Shown in pieces: positions 26,253 to 34,387 of a DNA stretch of 64,000 nt (position 1 is the first letter of the stretch; each line of letters begins with the position of its first letter). The stretch is from Ruminococcus sp. (GTDB taxonomy: Bacteria; Bacillota; Clostridia; Oscillospirales; Ruminococcaceae). The notes beneath the pieces were generated by a model. It did no database searches. It was given only the letters and a program-made list of their open reading frames with translations, and was not told the origin of the DNA. The stretch lies in assembly GCA_015066935.1 (NCBI GenBank), contig SVNK01000001.1, positions 88,093 to 152,092 on the forward strand. Direction: 5' to 3'. The position numbers and the translations under genes were made by a program.

Positions 26253-26783
26253 TTATGCATTCATACCAAGTTCAATAGCTTTGAAGTTATTGGGGATAAG
26301 GTGTGACTTTGATGCGGGAACAACCTTCTCAATAGCCTTCTGCATGGTCTCAAGAGAACAGATACCCGTCTCCTTGAGAACCTTTCCGAGGAGAATGATA
26401 TTCGAACCGCCCTTGAGAGCGTTGTCGTCGGCAAGCTGCTGTGAGGGAATACCGAAAATACCGATGTCGGTTCTTGTGCACTCGTTCTCAATCATAGAGC
26501 TGTCGAAGAACACCTTTCCGCCGGGCTTAACAGTGCTTACAAACTTATCGAATGAAGGCTGGTTCAGTGCGATGAGAATATCGGGTGTGAGAACCAGCGG
26601 TGAGCCGATCGGGTCATCGGAAATACATACGGAACAATTACAAGTACCGCCTCTCATTTCGGGACCGTATGAAGGAAGCCATGAAAGCTCCTTGCTGTCC
26701 ATGAGTCCGCAGTATGCGAGAATTTTTCCTGCAAAGAGGATACCCTGTCCGCCGAAGCCGGCGAGAAGAATTTCAGTAGTCAT
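26253..26783 (-). CDS. 2-oxoacid:ferredoxin oxidoreductase, gamma subunit
   Basis: The 176-residue gamma subunit of a KorC/VorC type enzyme that oxidatively decarboxylates a 2-oxoacid to its acyl-CoA, reducing ferredoxin. It starts TEILLAGFGGQGILFAGKILAY, the family signature, and has LSWLPSYGPEMRGGTCNCSV near 35-54. It is translationally coupled to the beta subunit gene (start codon overlaps its stop at 26783). Whether the substrate is 2-oxoglutarate or a branched-chain 2-oxoacid cannot be told from sequence. Confidence 0.92.
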   Translation of the reverse strand: MTTEILLAGFGGQGILFAGKILAYCGLMDSKELSWLPSYGPEMRGGTCNCSVCISDDPIGSPLVLTPDILIALNQPSFDKFVSTVKPGGKVFFDSSMIENECTRTDIGIFGIPSQQLADDNALKGGSNIILLGKVLKETGICSLETMQKAIEKVVPASKSHLIPNNFKAIELGMNA

Positions 26784-27538
26784 TACTTATTGCCTCCTTC
26801 TGCTGTGATGTCCTTGTAAACGCCGAGAGGATAGTAGGGAATCATCTCGTCCTGAAGGCGCTTGATAGCGTCAAGAGGTGAAAGTCCCCAGTTTGTGGGG
26901 CAGGTTGAAAGAACTTCAACGATTGAGAAGCCTCTCTTTTCCTTCTGATTCTCAAAAGCCTTACGGATAGCCTTTTTAGCTTCACGGATATGGGGAACGC
27001 TGTCAACAGCAACACGCTGTGCAAACGCTGTACCTGTGAGAGTTGAGAGCATTTCGCATACTCTTACGGGATAGCCTGCAAGCTGAGGGTCACGTCCGAA
27101 GGGAGTTGTCTGTGTAACCTGACCGGGAAGTGTTGTAGGAGCCATCTGTCCGCCTGTCATGCCGTAGATAGTGTTATTGATGAAGATTACGACGATGTTT
27201 TCGCCTCTTGTAGCAACGTGAACTGTCTCAGCAGTACCGATTGCAGCGAGGTCGCCGTCGCCCTGATATGTAAATACAAACTTATCGGGGTTTGTTCTCT
27301 TTACGCCTGTAGCAACTGCCGGAGCACGTCCGTGGGGAGCCTCAATCATATCGCATCCGAAATAATCGTAAGCCATTACGGAACATCCTACGGGACATAC
27401 GCCGATAGTTTCGCCCTCTATACCCATTTCACCGAGAACCTCTGCAACGAGTCTGTGTACGATACCGTGAGTACAGCCGGGGCAGTAATGTGTAGGCACG
27501 TCAAGGAATGCCTTTGGTCTTTCAAATACAACAGCCAT
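26783..27538 (-). CDS. 2-oxoacid:ferredoxin oxidoreductase, beta subunit (TPP-binding)
   Basis: The 251-residue thiamine-diphosphate subunit. It has HYCPGCTHGIVHRLVAEVL near the start, the TPP/Mg site QGDGDLAAIGTAE with the later IFINNTIYGMTGGQMAPTT (about 95-145), the pattern of KorB/VorA. Start overlaps the alpha stop; stop overlaps the gamma start, consistent with stoichiometric production of the complex. Confidence 0.93.
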   Translation of the reverse strand: MAVVFERPKAFLDVPTHYCPGCTHGIVHRLVAEVLGEMGIEGETIGVCPVGCSVMAYDYFGCDMIEAPHGRAPAVATGVKRTNPDKFVFTYQGDGDLAAIGTAETVHVATRGENIVVIFINNTIYGMTGGQMAPTTLPGQVTQTTPFGRDPQLAGYPVRVCEMLSTLTGTAFAQRVAVDSVPHIREAKKAIRKAFENQKEKRGFSIVEVLSTCPTNWGLSPLDAIKRLQDEMIPYYPLGVYKDITAEGGNK

Positions 27539-28596
27539 TATTCAGCACCTCCGACTTTTTTGATTTCGGCAAGAACCTCAGCAGGTGTAGGAATTACGCC
27601 GCCTGTTCTGCCGAAGAATTCAACGGGCTTTGAACAGTTGATTGCAAGCTTGATGTCGTCGATCATCTGTCCCATTGACATTTCTACGGAAAGAAGCTTC
27701 TTTGCGTTCTTTGCAGCCTCGTTAAGCTCCTTTTCGGGGAACGGCCAGAGTGTTCTGGGACGGAAGAGTCCTGCCTTGATGCCCATAGCTCTTGCGTCGT
27801 TTACTGCTGACTTTACGACTCTTGCTGTTGCACCGAATGCACAGAGAAGAATATCGCAGTCCTCAGTAAGGTAAAGCTCAGCGTCGGTCTCGTTGGCCTT
27901 GATCTGCTCGTATCTCTCGAAGCGGTCAACAACAGACTTCTGGAGAGCGTCGGGCTGGAGGTAGAGTGAATTGATGATATGGTGCTCTCTCTCGCCCTTA
28001 TGACCTGTTGCAGCCCATGAAGACTTGTCAACAGCCTCGGGGTTAACCTCGGGGAATGAAACAGGCTCCATCATCTGACCGAGGAGTCCGTCTGCAAGAA
28101 TCATTGCGGGAACTCTGTACTTATCAGCTCTGTCGAAAGCCTTGATTACGAAGTCTACCATTTCCTGAACGGAAGCAGGTGCGAACACCATGAGGTGGAA
28201 GTCGCCGTGGCCGAGAGCCTTTGTAGCCTGCCAGTAGTCAGCCTGTGAGGGCTGGATGCCGCCGAGACCGGGGCCGCCTCTCTGAACATTGATGATTACA
28301 GCAGGAAGGTCTGAACCTGCGATATAGGAGATACCCTCACTCTTGAGCGAGATTCCGGGTGAGGATGAAGATGTCATTGCACGGACGCCTGTTGACGCTG
28401 CACCAAGTACCATATTAATAGCGGCAATCTCGGATTCAGCCTGAAGGAACACGCCTCCTGCCTTATTCATACGCTTTGCCATATATGCGGCAAGCTCTGT
28501 CTGGGGAGTGATGGGGTAACCGAAGAAGCACTTACAGCCTGCACGGATTGCAGCCTCAGCGAGAGCCTCGTTACCCTTCATAAGATTTCTTTCCAA
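27538..28596 (-). CDS. 2-oxoacid:ferredoxin oxidoreductase, alpha subunit (VorB/KorA type)
   Basis: The 352-residue alpha subunit, with the opening LMKGNEALAEAAIRAGCKCFFGYPITPQTE that defines the VorB/KorA class (cut here: residues 5-34) and SSSSPGISLKSEGISYIAGSD near 95. The start is probably TTG 28596, nine bases after AAGGAG, giving MERNLMKGNEA; the ATG at 28581 has no good SD. It follows the ferredoxin gene by 72 bases. Confidence 0.92.
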   Translation of the reverse strand: MERNLMKGNEALAEAAIRAGCKCFFGYPITPQTELAAYMAKRMNKAGGVFLQAESEIAAINMVLGAASTGVRAMTSSSSPGISLKSEGISYIAGSDLPAVIINVQRGGPGLGGIQPSQADYWQATKALGHGDFHLMVFAPASVQEMVDFVIKAFDRADKYRVPAMILADGLLGQMMEPVSFPEVNPEAVDKSSWAATGHKGEREHHIINSLYLQPDALQKSVVDRFERYEQIKANETDAELYLTEDCDILLCAFGATARVVKSAVNDARAMGIKAGLFRPRTLWPFPEKELNEAAKNAKKLLSVEMSMGQMIDDIKLAINCSKPVEFFGRTGGVIPTPAEVLAEIKKVGGAE

Positions 28597-28668
28597 AGCT
28601 AAACAGCTCCTTTCCGATTTAAACAATTGGATTTTCCATAGATTCAGGACACAATTCTGTGCCGAAAA

Positions 28669-28875
28669 TTACTTTTCTACTATAATAGCACAGTCGGGGC
28701 ACATCATTGCACACATTGCACAGCTGATGCAAGCAGCTTCGTCGGTGCATTCAGCGTAGAAATAGCCTTTCTTGTTGCGCTTTTCCTTCTGAAGAGCAAC
28801 GATACCCTTGGGACAGGCAGCAGTACAGAGTCCGCAGCCTTTACAGCGCTCGGTTATAACCGTCATTTTTGCCAT
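28669..28875 (-). CDS. 2x[4Fe-4S] ferredoxin, delta subunit of the oxidoreductase
   Basis: A 68-residue protein with two clusters: CKGCGLCTAACPKG (about 11-24) and CISCAMCAMMCPDC (about 49-62). It provides the electron path from the TPP subunit to free ferredoxin (KorD/VorD role). The start is ATG 28875, eight bases after GGGAG; an upstream start 9 bases earlier overlaps the SD. First gene of the four-subunit set. Confidence 0.9.
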   Translation of the reverse strand: MAKMTVITERCKGCGLCTAACPKGIVALQKEKRNKKGYFYAECTDEAACISCAMCAMMCPDCAIIVEK

Positions 28876-28981
28876 TTGACACACTCCCTTCGGTTAAGGC
28901 TCGCCGCACATTCTCTGCACGGTACCGCCTGAATTTGTATAACCACGCACAAGGTTGTGCGGTGTTTTAACTTATGTTGAA

Positions 28982-29638
28982 TCAGCCCCATACAGGCTTC
29001 ACATAAACCTTTGCGGCAAAAACATCACCGCTGTCTGAAAGCTCGGCACACTCCTCCGGATACACCGTGAATGCAACAGGCAGTCCCGTTTTCCGTGAGA
29101 TTTCCTCGGCAAATGGTCTTGACTCCTCAATGATTCCGACAGTTGTTTCACAGCCGAGATTCGTGTTGTTCACGATTGCCGTATGCTTCATTCGTGCAGC
29201 AGCCTCAATCTCGTACATAAGCGCAGCGGCTTCGTCGGGAGAAGCTGTAAGATAGCGTCTTTGGTTCACGACGTAGAACATTTCAACATCTTCGCCGTAG
29301 CCTGATAAAGCCTCTGCAAAGCGTCCCAGTGCAACCGCACCCGCATCGTCTCCGCCTACATCAATGATAAGATGTCCGTCAGCCTCGGCGATATGCTGCA
29401 CGTCGAACTGTATCGACGGAATATCAAGGTTGCTGTTTGCGAAGTCCGAAGCAATGAGCTTTATCCCCTTTTCCTCAAAAAGCTGACCAAAATCGGCTGT
29501 GCGAAAGTAGGGATTTACTATATCAAGGTCCACAACCGTGACGGTGTTGCCCTCATCGGCTGATTTTACGGCAAGATTTACGGAAAGATTGGTCTTTCCG
29601 CTTCCGTAGTGACCTGTAACAATTGTGATTTTCTTCAT
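28982..29638 (-). CDS. ParA/MinD-like P-loop ATPase
   Basis: A 218-residue protein with a Walker A motif near the start (VTGHYGSGKTNLSVNLA) and DLDIVNPYFRTADFG, the switch region of the SIMIBI/ParA class; LIIDVGGDDAGA is the Walker B area. It lacks the first deviant lysine of ParA (KGGxGKT), so it is closer to the CobQ/MinD-like group. It is transcribed from its own promoter and lies about 106 bases upstream of the ferredoxin gene, in the same direction, so it may be co-transcribed with the oxidoreductase genes. Role unknown; cofactor or cluster insertion is possible. Confidence 0.75.
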   Translation of the reverse strand: MKKITIVTGHYGSGKTNLSVNLAVKSADEGNTVTVVDLDIVNPYFRTADFGQLFEEKGIKLIASDFANSNLDIPSIQFDVQHIAEADGHLIIDVGGDDAGAVALGRFAEALSGYGEDVEMFYVVNQRRYLTASPDEAAALMYEIEAAARMKHTAIVNNTNLGCETTVGIIEESRPFAEEISRKTGLPVAFTVYPEECAELSDSGDVFAAKVYVKPVWG

Positions 29639-29688
29639 AATTACCTCTCATCTGAAAGATTTCAGCGATTTAAAGAACTATATCTTAT

Positions 29689-29717
29689 ATTATAACACAT
29701 ACCGTCCGTAATTGCAA
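29689..29717 (-). promoter_or_regulatory. Promoter of the ATPase/oxidoreductase operon
   Basis: Minus strand TTGCAA, 17 bases, TATAAT; expected start near 29682, about 44 bases before the ATPase gene. No comparable promoter is seen directly before the ferredoxin gene. Confidence 0.75.
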
Positions 29718-29805
29718 GAAAAAATTTTCGGAAGTAACGGAAAACTATTCCATCACCACTTTCCTTCAGAAAAATGAAAACCTGCCTGCCATATGTGTAC
29801 TGTAC

Positions 29806-30062
29806 ATATAGAAGTATTACATGTAATTATCGGGGGAAACCTTTCTGAGGAAAGGTTCTCCCCCGAACCCCCTTCCAAAGACTTTTAATACAAATTTCAG
29901 CCCGATAGAGTGCATATACCAGATGAACACGGAGTTCAGAAATTACTGGATGCACCCTATCGGGCTGAAATTTCATACTGAAAGTTTTAGGAAAGGAGTT
30001 TGAGGAAGAACCCTTTTTCAAAAGGGTTTTCCTCAATAACCACCGTAAATACTTCTGTACGG
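29806..30062. mobile_element. Palindromic element of about 255 bp (MITE-like)
   Basis: The left half (29803-29914) and the inverted right half (29950-30063) match along their length: ends GTACA-AGAAGTATT and AATACTTCTGTAC, inner ends AATTTCAGCCCGATAG and CTATCGGGCTGAAATT. Each half contains its own small hairpin (AACCTTTCTGAGGAAAGGTT; AACCCTTTTTCAAAAGGGTT). It has no coding capacity. The shape fits a miniature inverted-repeat element; it also lies at the 3' end of the fatty-acid operon and would form a strong RNA hairpin. Confidence 0.7.
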
Positions 30063-30109
30063 ACAATACCCTTATGGAGGGCAGGAAGTCCTTTTCAGAG
30101 AAAGCGGAA

Positions 30110-30349
30110 TCAGTCCTCTGCCTCAGCGTTCTTCTCGATGTAGTTAGCGATATCGCCTACTGTCTTGATTTCCTCAACAGCCTCATCGGGGATAGAAAGA
30201 TCGAACTCGTCCTCTATAGTAGTGATAAGGTCAACGATGTCGAGTGAATCTGCACCGAGATCGTCCTGGATGTTAGCCTCAGCAGTTACCTCATCTTCGT
30301 CAACACCGAGCTGTTCAGCAATAATGCCCTTGAGCTTTTCAATAATCAT
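30110..30349 (-). CDS. acpP: Acyl carrier protein
   Basis: Carries fatty acyl chains on a phosphopantetheine arm. The 79-residue acidic protein contains the attachment site [10 protein letters not shown] (Ser near residue 36), preceded by [10 protein letters not shown]. Length and charge are normal. In many Clostridia acpP follows fabH; here it is the last gene of the operon, 57 bases after accA, with its own strong SD (AAGGAGG). Confidence 0.96.
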   Translation of the reverse strand: MIIEKLKGIIAEQLGVDEDEVTAEANIQDDLGADSLDIVDLITTIEDEFDLSIPDEAVEEIKTVGDIANYIEKNAEAED

Positions 30350-30406
30350 TATAAATTTCCTCCTTGTATATTTATATACGGTGTTACCCGTAAGTATAAA
30401 AACGGC

Positions 30407-31213
30407 TTATTCTGTGAACTCACCGATTTTTCTAAATTTAGTATAGCGTTCTTTCAGCAAAACGTCAATATCTTTTTGACATTTTTCAGGTATTTTTTTA
30501 GACAAATATTCCTTTATATTTTCCGAAATTTTGTCTATATCGTTGTGGGCGCCTCCGAGAGGCTCCTCGATAATAGCCTCAGCGACTCCCATTTCAACCA
30601 TGTCTTCGGCTGTAATACGCATAATTTCGCAGGCTTCCTGCTCACGTGAAGCGTCCTTCCAGAGGATACTTGCGAAGCCTCTGGGTGAGAGTACGGAATA
30701 CTGAGCGTTCTCAAGCATTGCAAGCTCGTCGCATACTCCGAGTGCAAGAGCACCGCCGCTTCCTGCCTCTCCGAGTACAATTGAGATAATCGGAGTGCGA
30801 AGCGTCATGAACTCTGCAATATTCTTGGCAATAGCCTCGCCCATACCTCTCTCCTCGGCAGCAATTCCGCAGAAAGCTCCGGGAGTATCAATGAAGCAGA
30901 TAATGGGTCTGTGGAACTTCTCTGCCTGTCTTGCAAGACGAAGTGCCTTTCTGTAGCCTTCGGGATGAGGCATAGCGAAGTTGCACTCCTTGTTCTCATT
31001 GATATTTCTTCCCTTTACCATTGAAATAATTGTTACGGGAATATTGTTGAGACGTGCAATTCCGCCGAAAATCGCCTTATCGTCGCCGAAAAGCCTGTCG
31101 CCGTGCATTTCGTAGTAGTCGGTAAAGATAAGCGGAATATATTCTCTGATGGTGGGTCTGTCCTTAACGTGGATAAGCTGAAGACGTTCCCATGCGGTTT
31201 TTTTCTCGTCCAT
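30407..31213 (-). CDS. accA: Acetyl-CoA carboxylase carboxyltransferase, alpha subunit
   Basis: With AccD it transfers CO2 from biotin to acetyl-CoA, giving malonyl-CoA. The 268-residue protein has the crotonase-like core with PEGYRKALRLARQAEKFHRPIICFIDTPGA (about residues 87-116) and IVLGEAGSGGALALGVCD (about 150). It is shorter than E. coli AccA but typical of clostridial forms. It begins three bases after the accD stop. Confidence 0.95.
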   Translation of the reverse strand: MDEKKTAWERLQLIHVKDRPTIREYIPLIFTDYYEMHGDRLFGDDKAIFGGIARLNNIPVTIISMVKGRNINENKECNFAMPHPEGYRKALRLARQAEKFHRPIICFIDTPGAFCGIAAEERGMGEAIAKNIAEFMTLRTPIISIVLGEAGSGGALALGVCDELAMLENAQYSVLSPRGFASILWKDASREQEACEIMRITAEDMVEMGVAEAIIEEPLGGAHNDIDKISENIKEYLSKKIPEKCQKDIDVLLKERYTKFRKIGEFTE

Positions 31214-31216
31214 AGC

Positions 31217-32062
31217 TCAGACCTCCTTCTTATTGTATCCGTGAAGCTTCAGCAGATGAGACAGCACGCTTCTCATTTTTCTTCGCTCGACAATCATGTC
31301 AACAAAGCCCTTGTCCTGCTGGAACTCGGCAAGCTGGAAGCCTTCCGGAAGTCTCTGGCGGATTGTATCCTCGATAACACGTCTGCCTGCAAATCCCACA
31401 AGAACCTTCGGCTCTGCAATAATGATGTCGCCGAGTGACGCAAAACTCGCAGTAACTCCGCCTGTAGTGGGGTCTGTAAGTACGGGAATGTAGAGTCCGC
31501 CGTTGTCGCTGTGGAGCTTTACCGCACCGGAGGTCTTTGCCATCTGCATAAGAGAGACGATTCCCTCCTGCATACGTGCACCGCCAGAACATGTGAACAT
31601 TACTACGGGGAGATTGTGCTCCGTTGCATACTCAAACGCACGGGCAACCTTCTCGCCCACAACGCTTCCCATGCTTCCCATAAGAAAACGTGAGTCCATT
31701 ACTCCGAGGACACATTCCGAACCTTTGATTGTCGCCGTACCCGTAATAATCGCCTCGCTGAGGCCTGTGCTTTCGCTGCTCTGTCTGAGCTTGCTCTCGT
31801 ATTCGGGGAAGTTTATCGGATTTCCGCTTCTCAGCTTTGAATCAAGCTCCCTGAAGCTGTCCTTATCGGCAGTGATAGCGATTCTCTCCTGAGCCGAAAG
31901 TCTTCCGTGATAGCCGCACTTCGGACATATACGGCGGCGCTCCTCATACTGGATAAGCGGAGAAAGCTCCTGACAGCGGGGACATTTGAACATCGGCGGC
32001 TTATATTCATCGTCGCCGTCATTGAATCGTTTCTTTACGACCTTAAAAAAATCTTCAAGCAT
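31217..32062 (-). CDS. accD: Acetyl-CoA carboxylase carboxyltransferase, beta subunit
   Basis: The 281-residue partner of AccA. It has the N-terminal zinc ribbon of AccD (CPRCQELS...CPKCGYHGR, cysteines near residues 25, 28, 44 and 47) and the carboxyltransferase core with VVMFTCSGGARMQEG near 155 and PTTGGVTASFASLGD near 195. Normal length. It follows accC by 15 bases; the SD is weak (GGTGA). Confidence 0.95.
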   Translation of the reverse strand: MLEDFFKVVKKRFNDGDDEYKPPMFKCPRCQELSPLIQYEERRRICPKCGYHGRLSAQERIAITADKDSFRELDSKLRSGNPINFPEYESKLRQSSESTGLSEAIITGTATIKGSECVLGVMDSRFLMGSMGSVVGEKVARAFEYATEHNLPVVMFTCSGGARMQEGIVSLMQMAKTSGAVKLHSDNGGLYIPVLTDPTTGGVTASFASLGDIIIAEPKVLVGFAGRRVIEDTIRQRLPEGFQLAEFQQDKGFVDMIVERRKMRSVLSHLLKLHGYNKKEV

Positions 32063-32077
32063 TTATTTCACCGTCAA

Positions 32078-33430
32078 TCAATCTTTTTTCTCTTTCATAT
32101 AGCGGCCAAGGAAGCCGTTATCGTAATTTCCGCTTCTGAAATCGGGGTGTCTTATGATTTCAAGCTGGAAATCAATATTCGTATCAACGCCCTCGACGAT
32201 AAACTCGGCAAGCGCCCATTTCATCTTTGTTATAGCGTCGTCACGGTCAGAGCCGTGTACGATGAGCTTGCTTATCATCGAATCATAGTGCGGAGTTATC
32301 GTATACCCCTGATAAACGGCTCCGTCGATTCTCACGCCCGGACCGCCCGGAACGTAAAGAGCCGTAATCGTACCGGGTGAGGGTCTGAAATCAAGCTGCG
32401 GATTCTCCGCATTGATACGGCACTCTATAGCGTGACCTGTCATGGTGACGTCCTCCTGCTTTATGCTGAGGGGAAGGTCTGCCGCAATCTCAATCTGAGC
32501 CTTTACGAGGTCAAAGCCTGTGACCTCCTCGGTAATCGGGTGCTCAACCTGAATACGTGTATTCATCTCCATGAAGTAGAAGTCCCTGTTTTCATCAACG
32601 AGGAACTCTATTGTGCCGACGTTGTAGTATCCGCACTCTCTTGCAGCTGTAACGGCTGCCTCGCCCATTTTCCTGCGAAGCTCAGGCGTTACTATCGGAC
32701 TCGGACACTCCTCAAGCACTTTCTGGTTGCGTCGCTGCATTGAGCAGTCACGCTCGCCGAGATATATGCAGTTTCCGTGCTTGTCAGCCACTATCTGGAT
32801 TTCAACATGATGCGGATTCACGAGGAATTTCTCGATATAAACGGAATCGTCACCGAAGAAATTCTTTGCTTCCTGCTGTGCAGCCGTCATCTGTGCTTCA
32901 AGCTCGTCGGCATTTTCAACACGGCGTATACCACGTCCGCCTCCGCCTGCGGAAGCCTTTACAAGTACGGGGTAACCTGCCTTGTAAGCGATTTTTTTCG
33001 CTTCAGCCAGATCAGAAACCACTCCCTTAGAGCCGGGAATTACGGGAACTCCGGCAGCTGCCATTGTCTCCTTTGCAGCCGCCTTGTCACCGAGCATTTC
33101 TATTGATTTATATGACGGTCCGATGAAAACTATCCCGAATTTCTCGCACAGACGTGCAAATTCAGCGTTCTCCGAAAGAAATCCGAAGCCCGGATGAATA
33201 GCCTCAGCACCCGTGTTGAGGGCAGCCTGAATAATTGCATTCATATTCAGATAGCTGTCCTTTGTTGCGGCAGGTCCTATGCAGACAGCCTCATCGGCAA
33301 TCTGTGCATGAAGGGAATTCCTGTCCGCCGTTGAATACACCGCAACGCACCTTACGCCAAGTTCACGGCAGGCTCTTATAATGCGGACCGCTATTTCGCC
33401 TCGGTTTGCTATCAATACTTTTTTGAACAT
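32078..33430 (-). CDS. accC: Acetyl-CoA carboxylase, biotin carboxylase subunit
   Basis: ATP-dependent carboxylation of biotin on AccB. The 450-residue ATP-grasp protein opens MFKKVLIANRGEIAVRIIRA, has the glycine loop KASAGGGGRGIRRV near 160 and FMEMNTRIQVEHPITEEVTG near 285, all family-diagnostic. Two ATG codons are in frame; the one at 33439 abuts the SD and overlaps the fabZ stop, so I use 33430 with nine bases of spacing. Confidence 0.96.
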   Translation of the reverse strand: MFKKVLIANRGEIAVRIIRACRELGVRCVAVYSTADRNSLHAQIADEAVCIGPAATKDSYLNMNAIIQAALNTGAEAIHPGFGFLSENAEFARLCEKFGIVFIGPSYKSIEMLGDKAAAKETMAAAGVPVIPGSKGVVSDLAEAKKIAYKAGYPVLVKASAGGGGRGIRRVENADELEAQMTAAQQEAKNFFGDDSVYIEKFLVNPHHVEIQIVADKHGNCIYLGERDCSMQRRNQKVLEECPSPIVTPELRRKMGEAAVTAARECGYYNVGTIEFLVDENRDFYFMEMNTRIQVEHPITEEVTGFDLVKAQIEIAADLPLSIKQEDVTMTGHAIECRINAENPQLDFRPSPGTITALYVPGGPGVRIDGAVYQGYTITPHYDSMISKLIVHGSDRDDAITKMKWALAEFIVEGVDTNIDFQLEIIRHPDFRSGNYDNGFLGRYMKEKKD

Positions 33431-33435
33431 TTTAC

Positions 33436-33885
33436 TCATCCCTTACTGCCGTCTGCAACGATAAATGTGATTTCACAGGAAACGGCTTTTTCTCCGTTGA
33501 CCGTAGCAAGTGCCTTTCCTGTTCCGACGGGTCCTCTCTGACGGATAATCTCAACCTCAAGGTCAAGCACGTCGCCCGGAACAACCTGTCTGCGGAACTT
33601 TGCCTTGTCGATACCGCCGAAAAGTCCGATTTTACCCTTGTGCTCGGGCATTGAAAGCATACATACTGCTCCTGCCTGTGCGAGCATCTCTACAATGAGA
33701 ACTCCGGGAGTTACGGGGTAATTCGGGAAATGTCCCTTGAACCAGAAGTCGTCCTCTTTGATATATTTTCTTGCCTTAACCTTTGAACCAAGCTCCATTT
33801 CGAGTATCTCGTCGATAAGGAGGAACGGGTCACGATGGGGAATGACTTCCATAATCTGTTCTTTGTTCATCAATACATCAGCCAT
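33436..33885 (-). CDS. fabZ: 3-hydroxyacyl-ACP dehydratase
   Basis: Dehydrates 3-hydroxyacyl-ACP in the elongation cycle. The 149-residue hot-dog fold protein has IPHRDPFLLIDEILEM (catalytic His near residue 17) and GHFPNYPVTPGVLIVEMLAQAGAV (catalytic Glu near 63), as in FabZ. The ATG at 33885 is seven bases from GGGAGG; an upstream in-frame start at 33906 lies before that SD. Confidence 0.95.
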   Translation of the reverse strand: MADVLMNKEQIMEVIPHRDPFLLIDEILEMELGSKVKARKYIKEDDFWFKGHFPNYPVTPGVLIVEMLAQAGAVCMLSMPEHKGKIGLFGGIDKAKFRRQVVPGDVLDLEVEIIRQRGPVGTGKALATVNGEKAVSCEITFIVADGSKG

Positions 33886-33898
33886 TGCTATGCCTCCC

Positions 33899-34375
33899 TT
33901 ACTCAATAATCATGACGGGCTGCTCAAACTCAACAGCCTGACCGTCTGAAACGAGAATCTCCTTCACTGTACCGTCGAACTCCGACTGAATCTCGTTCAT
34001 AAGCTTCATGGATTCGATAATCATGATAACGTCGCCCTTCTTTACGGTATCTCCGATGCGTACAAACGGAGCCTTGTCAGGGGCAGGAGCTGCATAGAAT
34101 GTTCCTACAATGGGTGATTTAACCACGTTTCCGCTTGACTGCTGCGGAGCTTCGGCAGATACTGCACCGCCGTCCTGAACGGGAGCAGCTGTCTGTGCAG
34201 CCATTGCAGGCATTGCAAACGGAATTGCCGGTGCAGGCGGTGTACTCTTTCTGCCTTTTACAGTTACCTTACTGTCGCCGTTTTCGATTGTGATTTCCGA
34301 GAGATCACTGCTGCGGACAATTTCCGCAAGCTTTTCAATAGCCTCGATACTGATCTGATCATAAATTTTTTCCAT
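33899..34375 (-). CDS. accB: Biotin carboxyl carrier protein
   Basis: Carries carboxybiotin between AccC and AccA/AccD. The 158-residue protein has a helical N-terminus, an Ala/Pro-rich hinge (about residues 45-80: TPPAPAIPFAMPAM, AAQTAAPVQDGGAV), and a C-terminal biotinyl domain with the acceptor lysine in IIESMKLMNEIQ near residue 124. The usual EAMKM reads ESMKL, common in Firmicutes. SD AAGGAGG precedes the ATG. Confidence 0.95.
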   Translation of the reverse strand: MEKIYDQISIEAIEKLAEIVRSSDLSEITIENGDSKVTVKGRKSTPPAPAIPFAMPAMAAQTAAPVQDGGAVSAEAPQQSSGNVVKSPIVGTFYAAPAPDKAPFVRIGDTVKKGDVIMIIESMKLMNEIQSEFDGTVKEILVSDGQAVEFEQPVMIIE

Positions 34376-34387
34376 GGTAGCTCCTCC

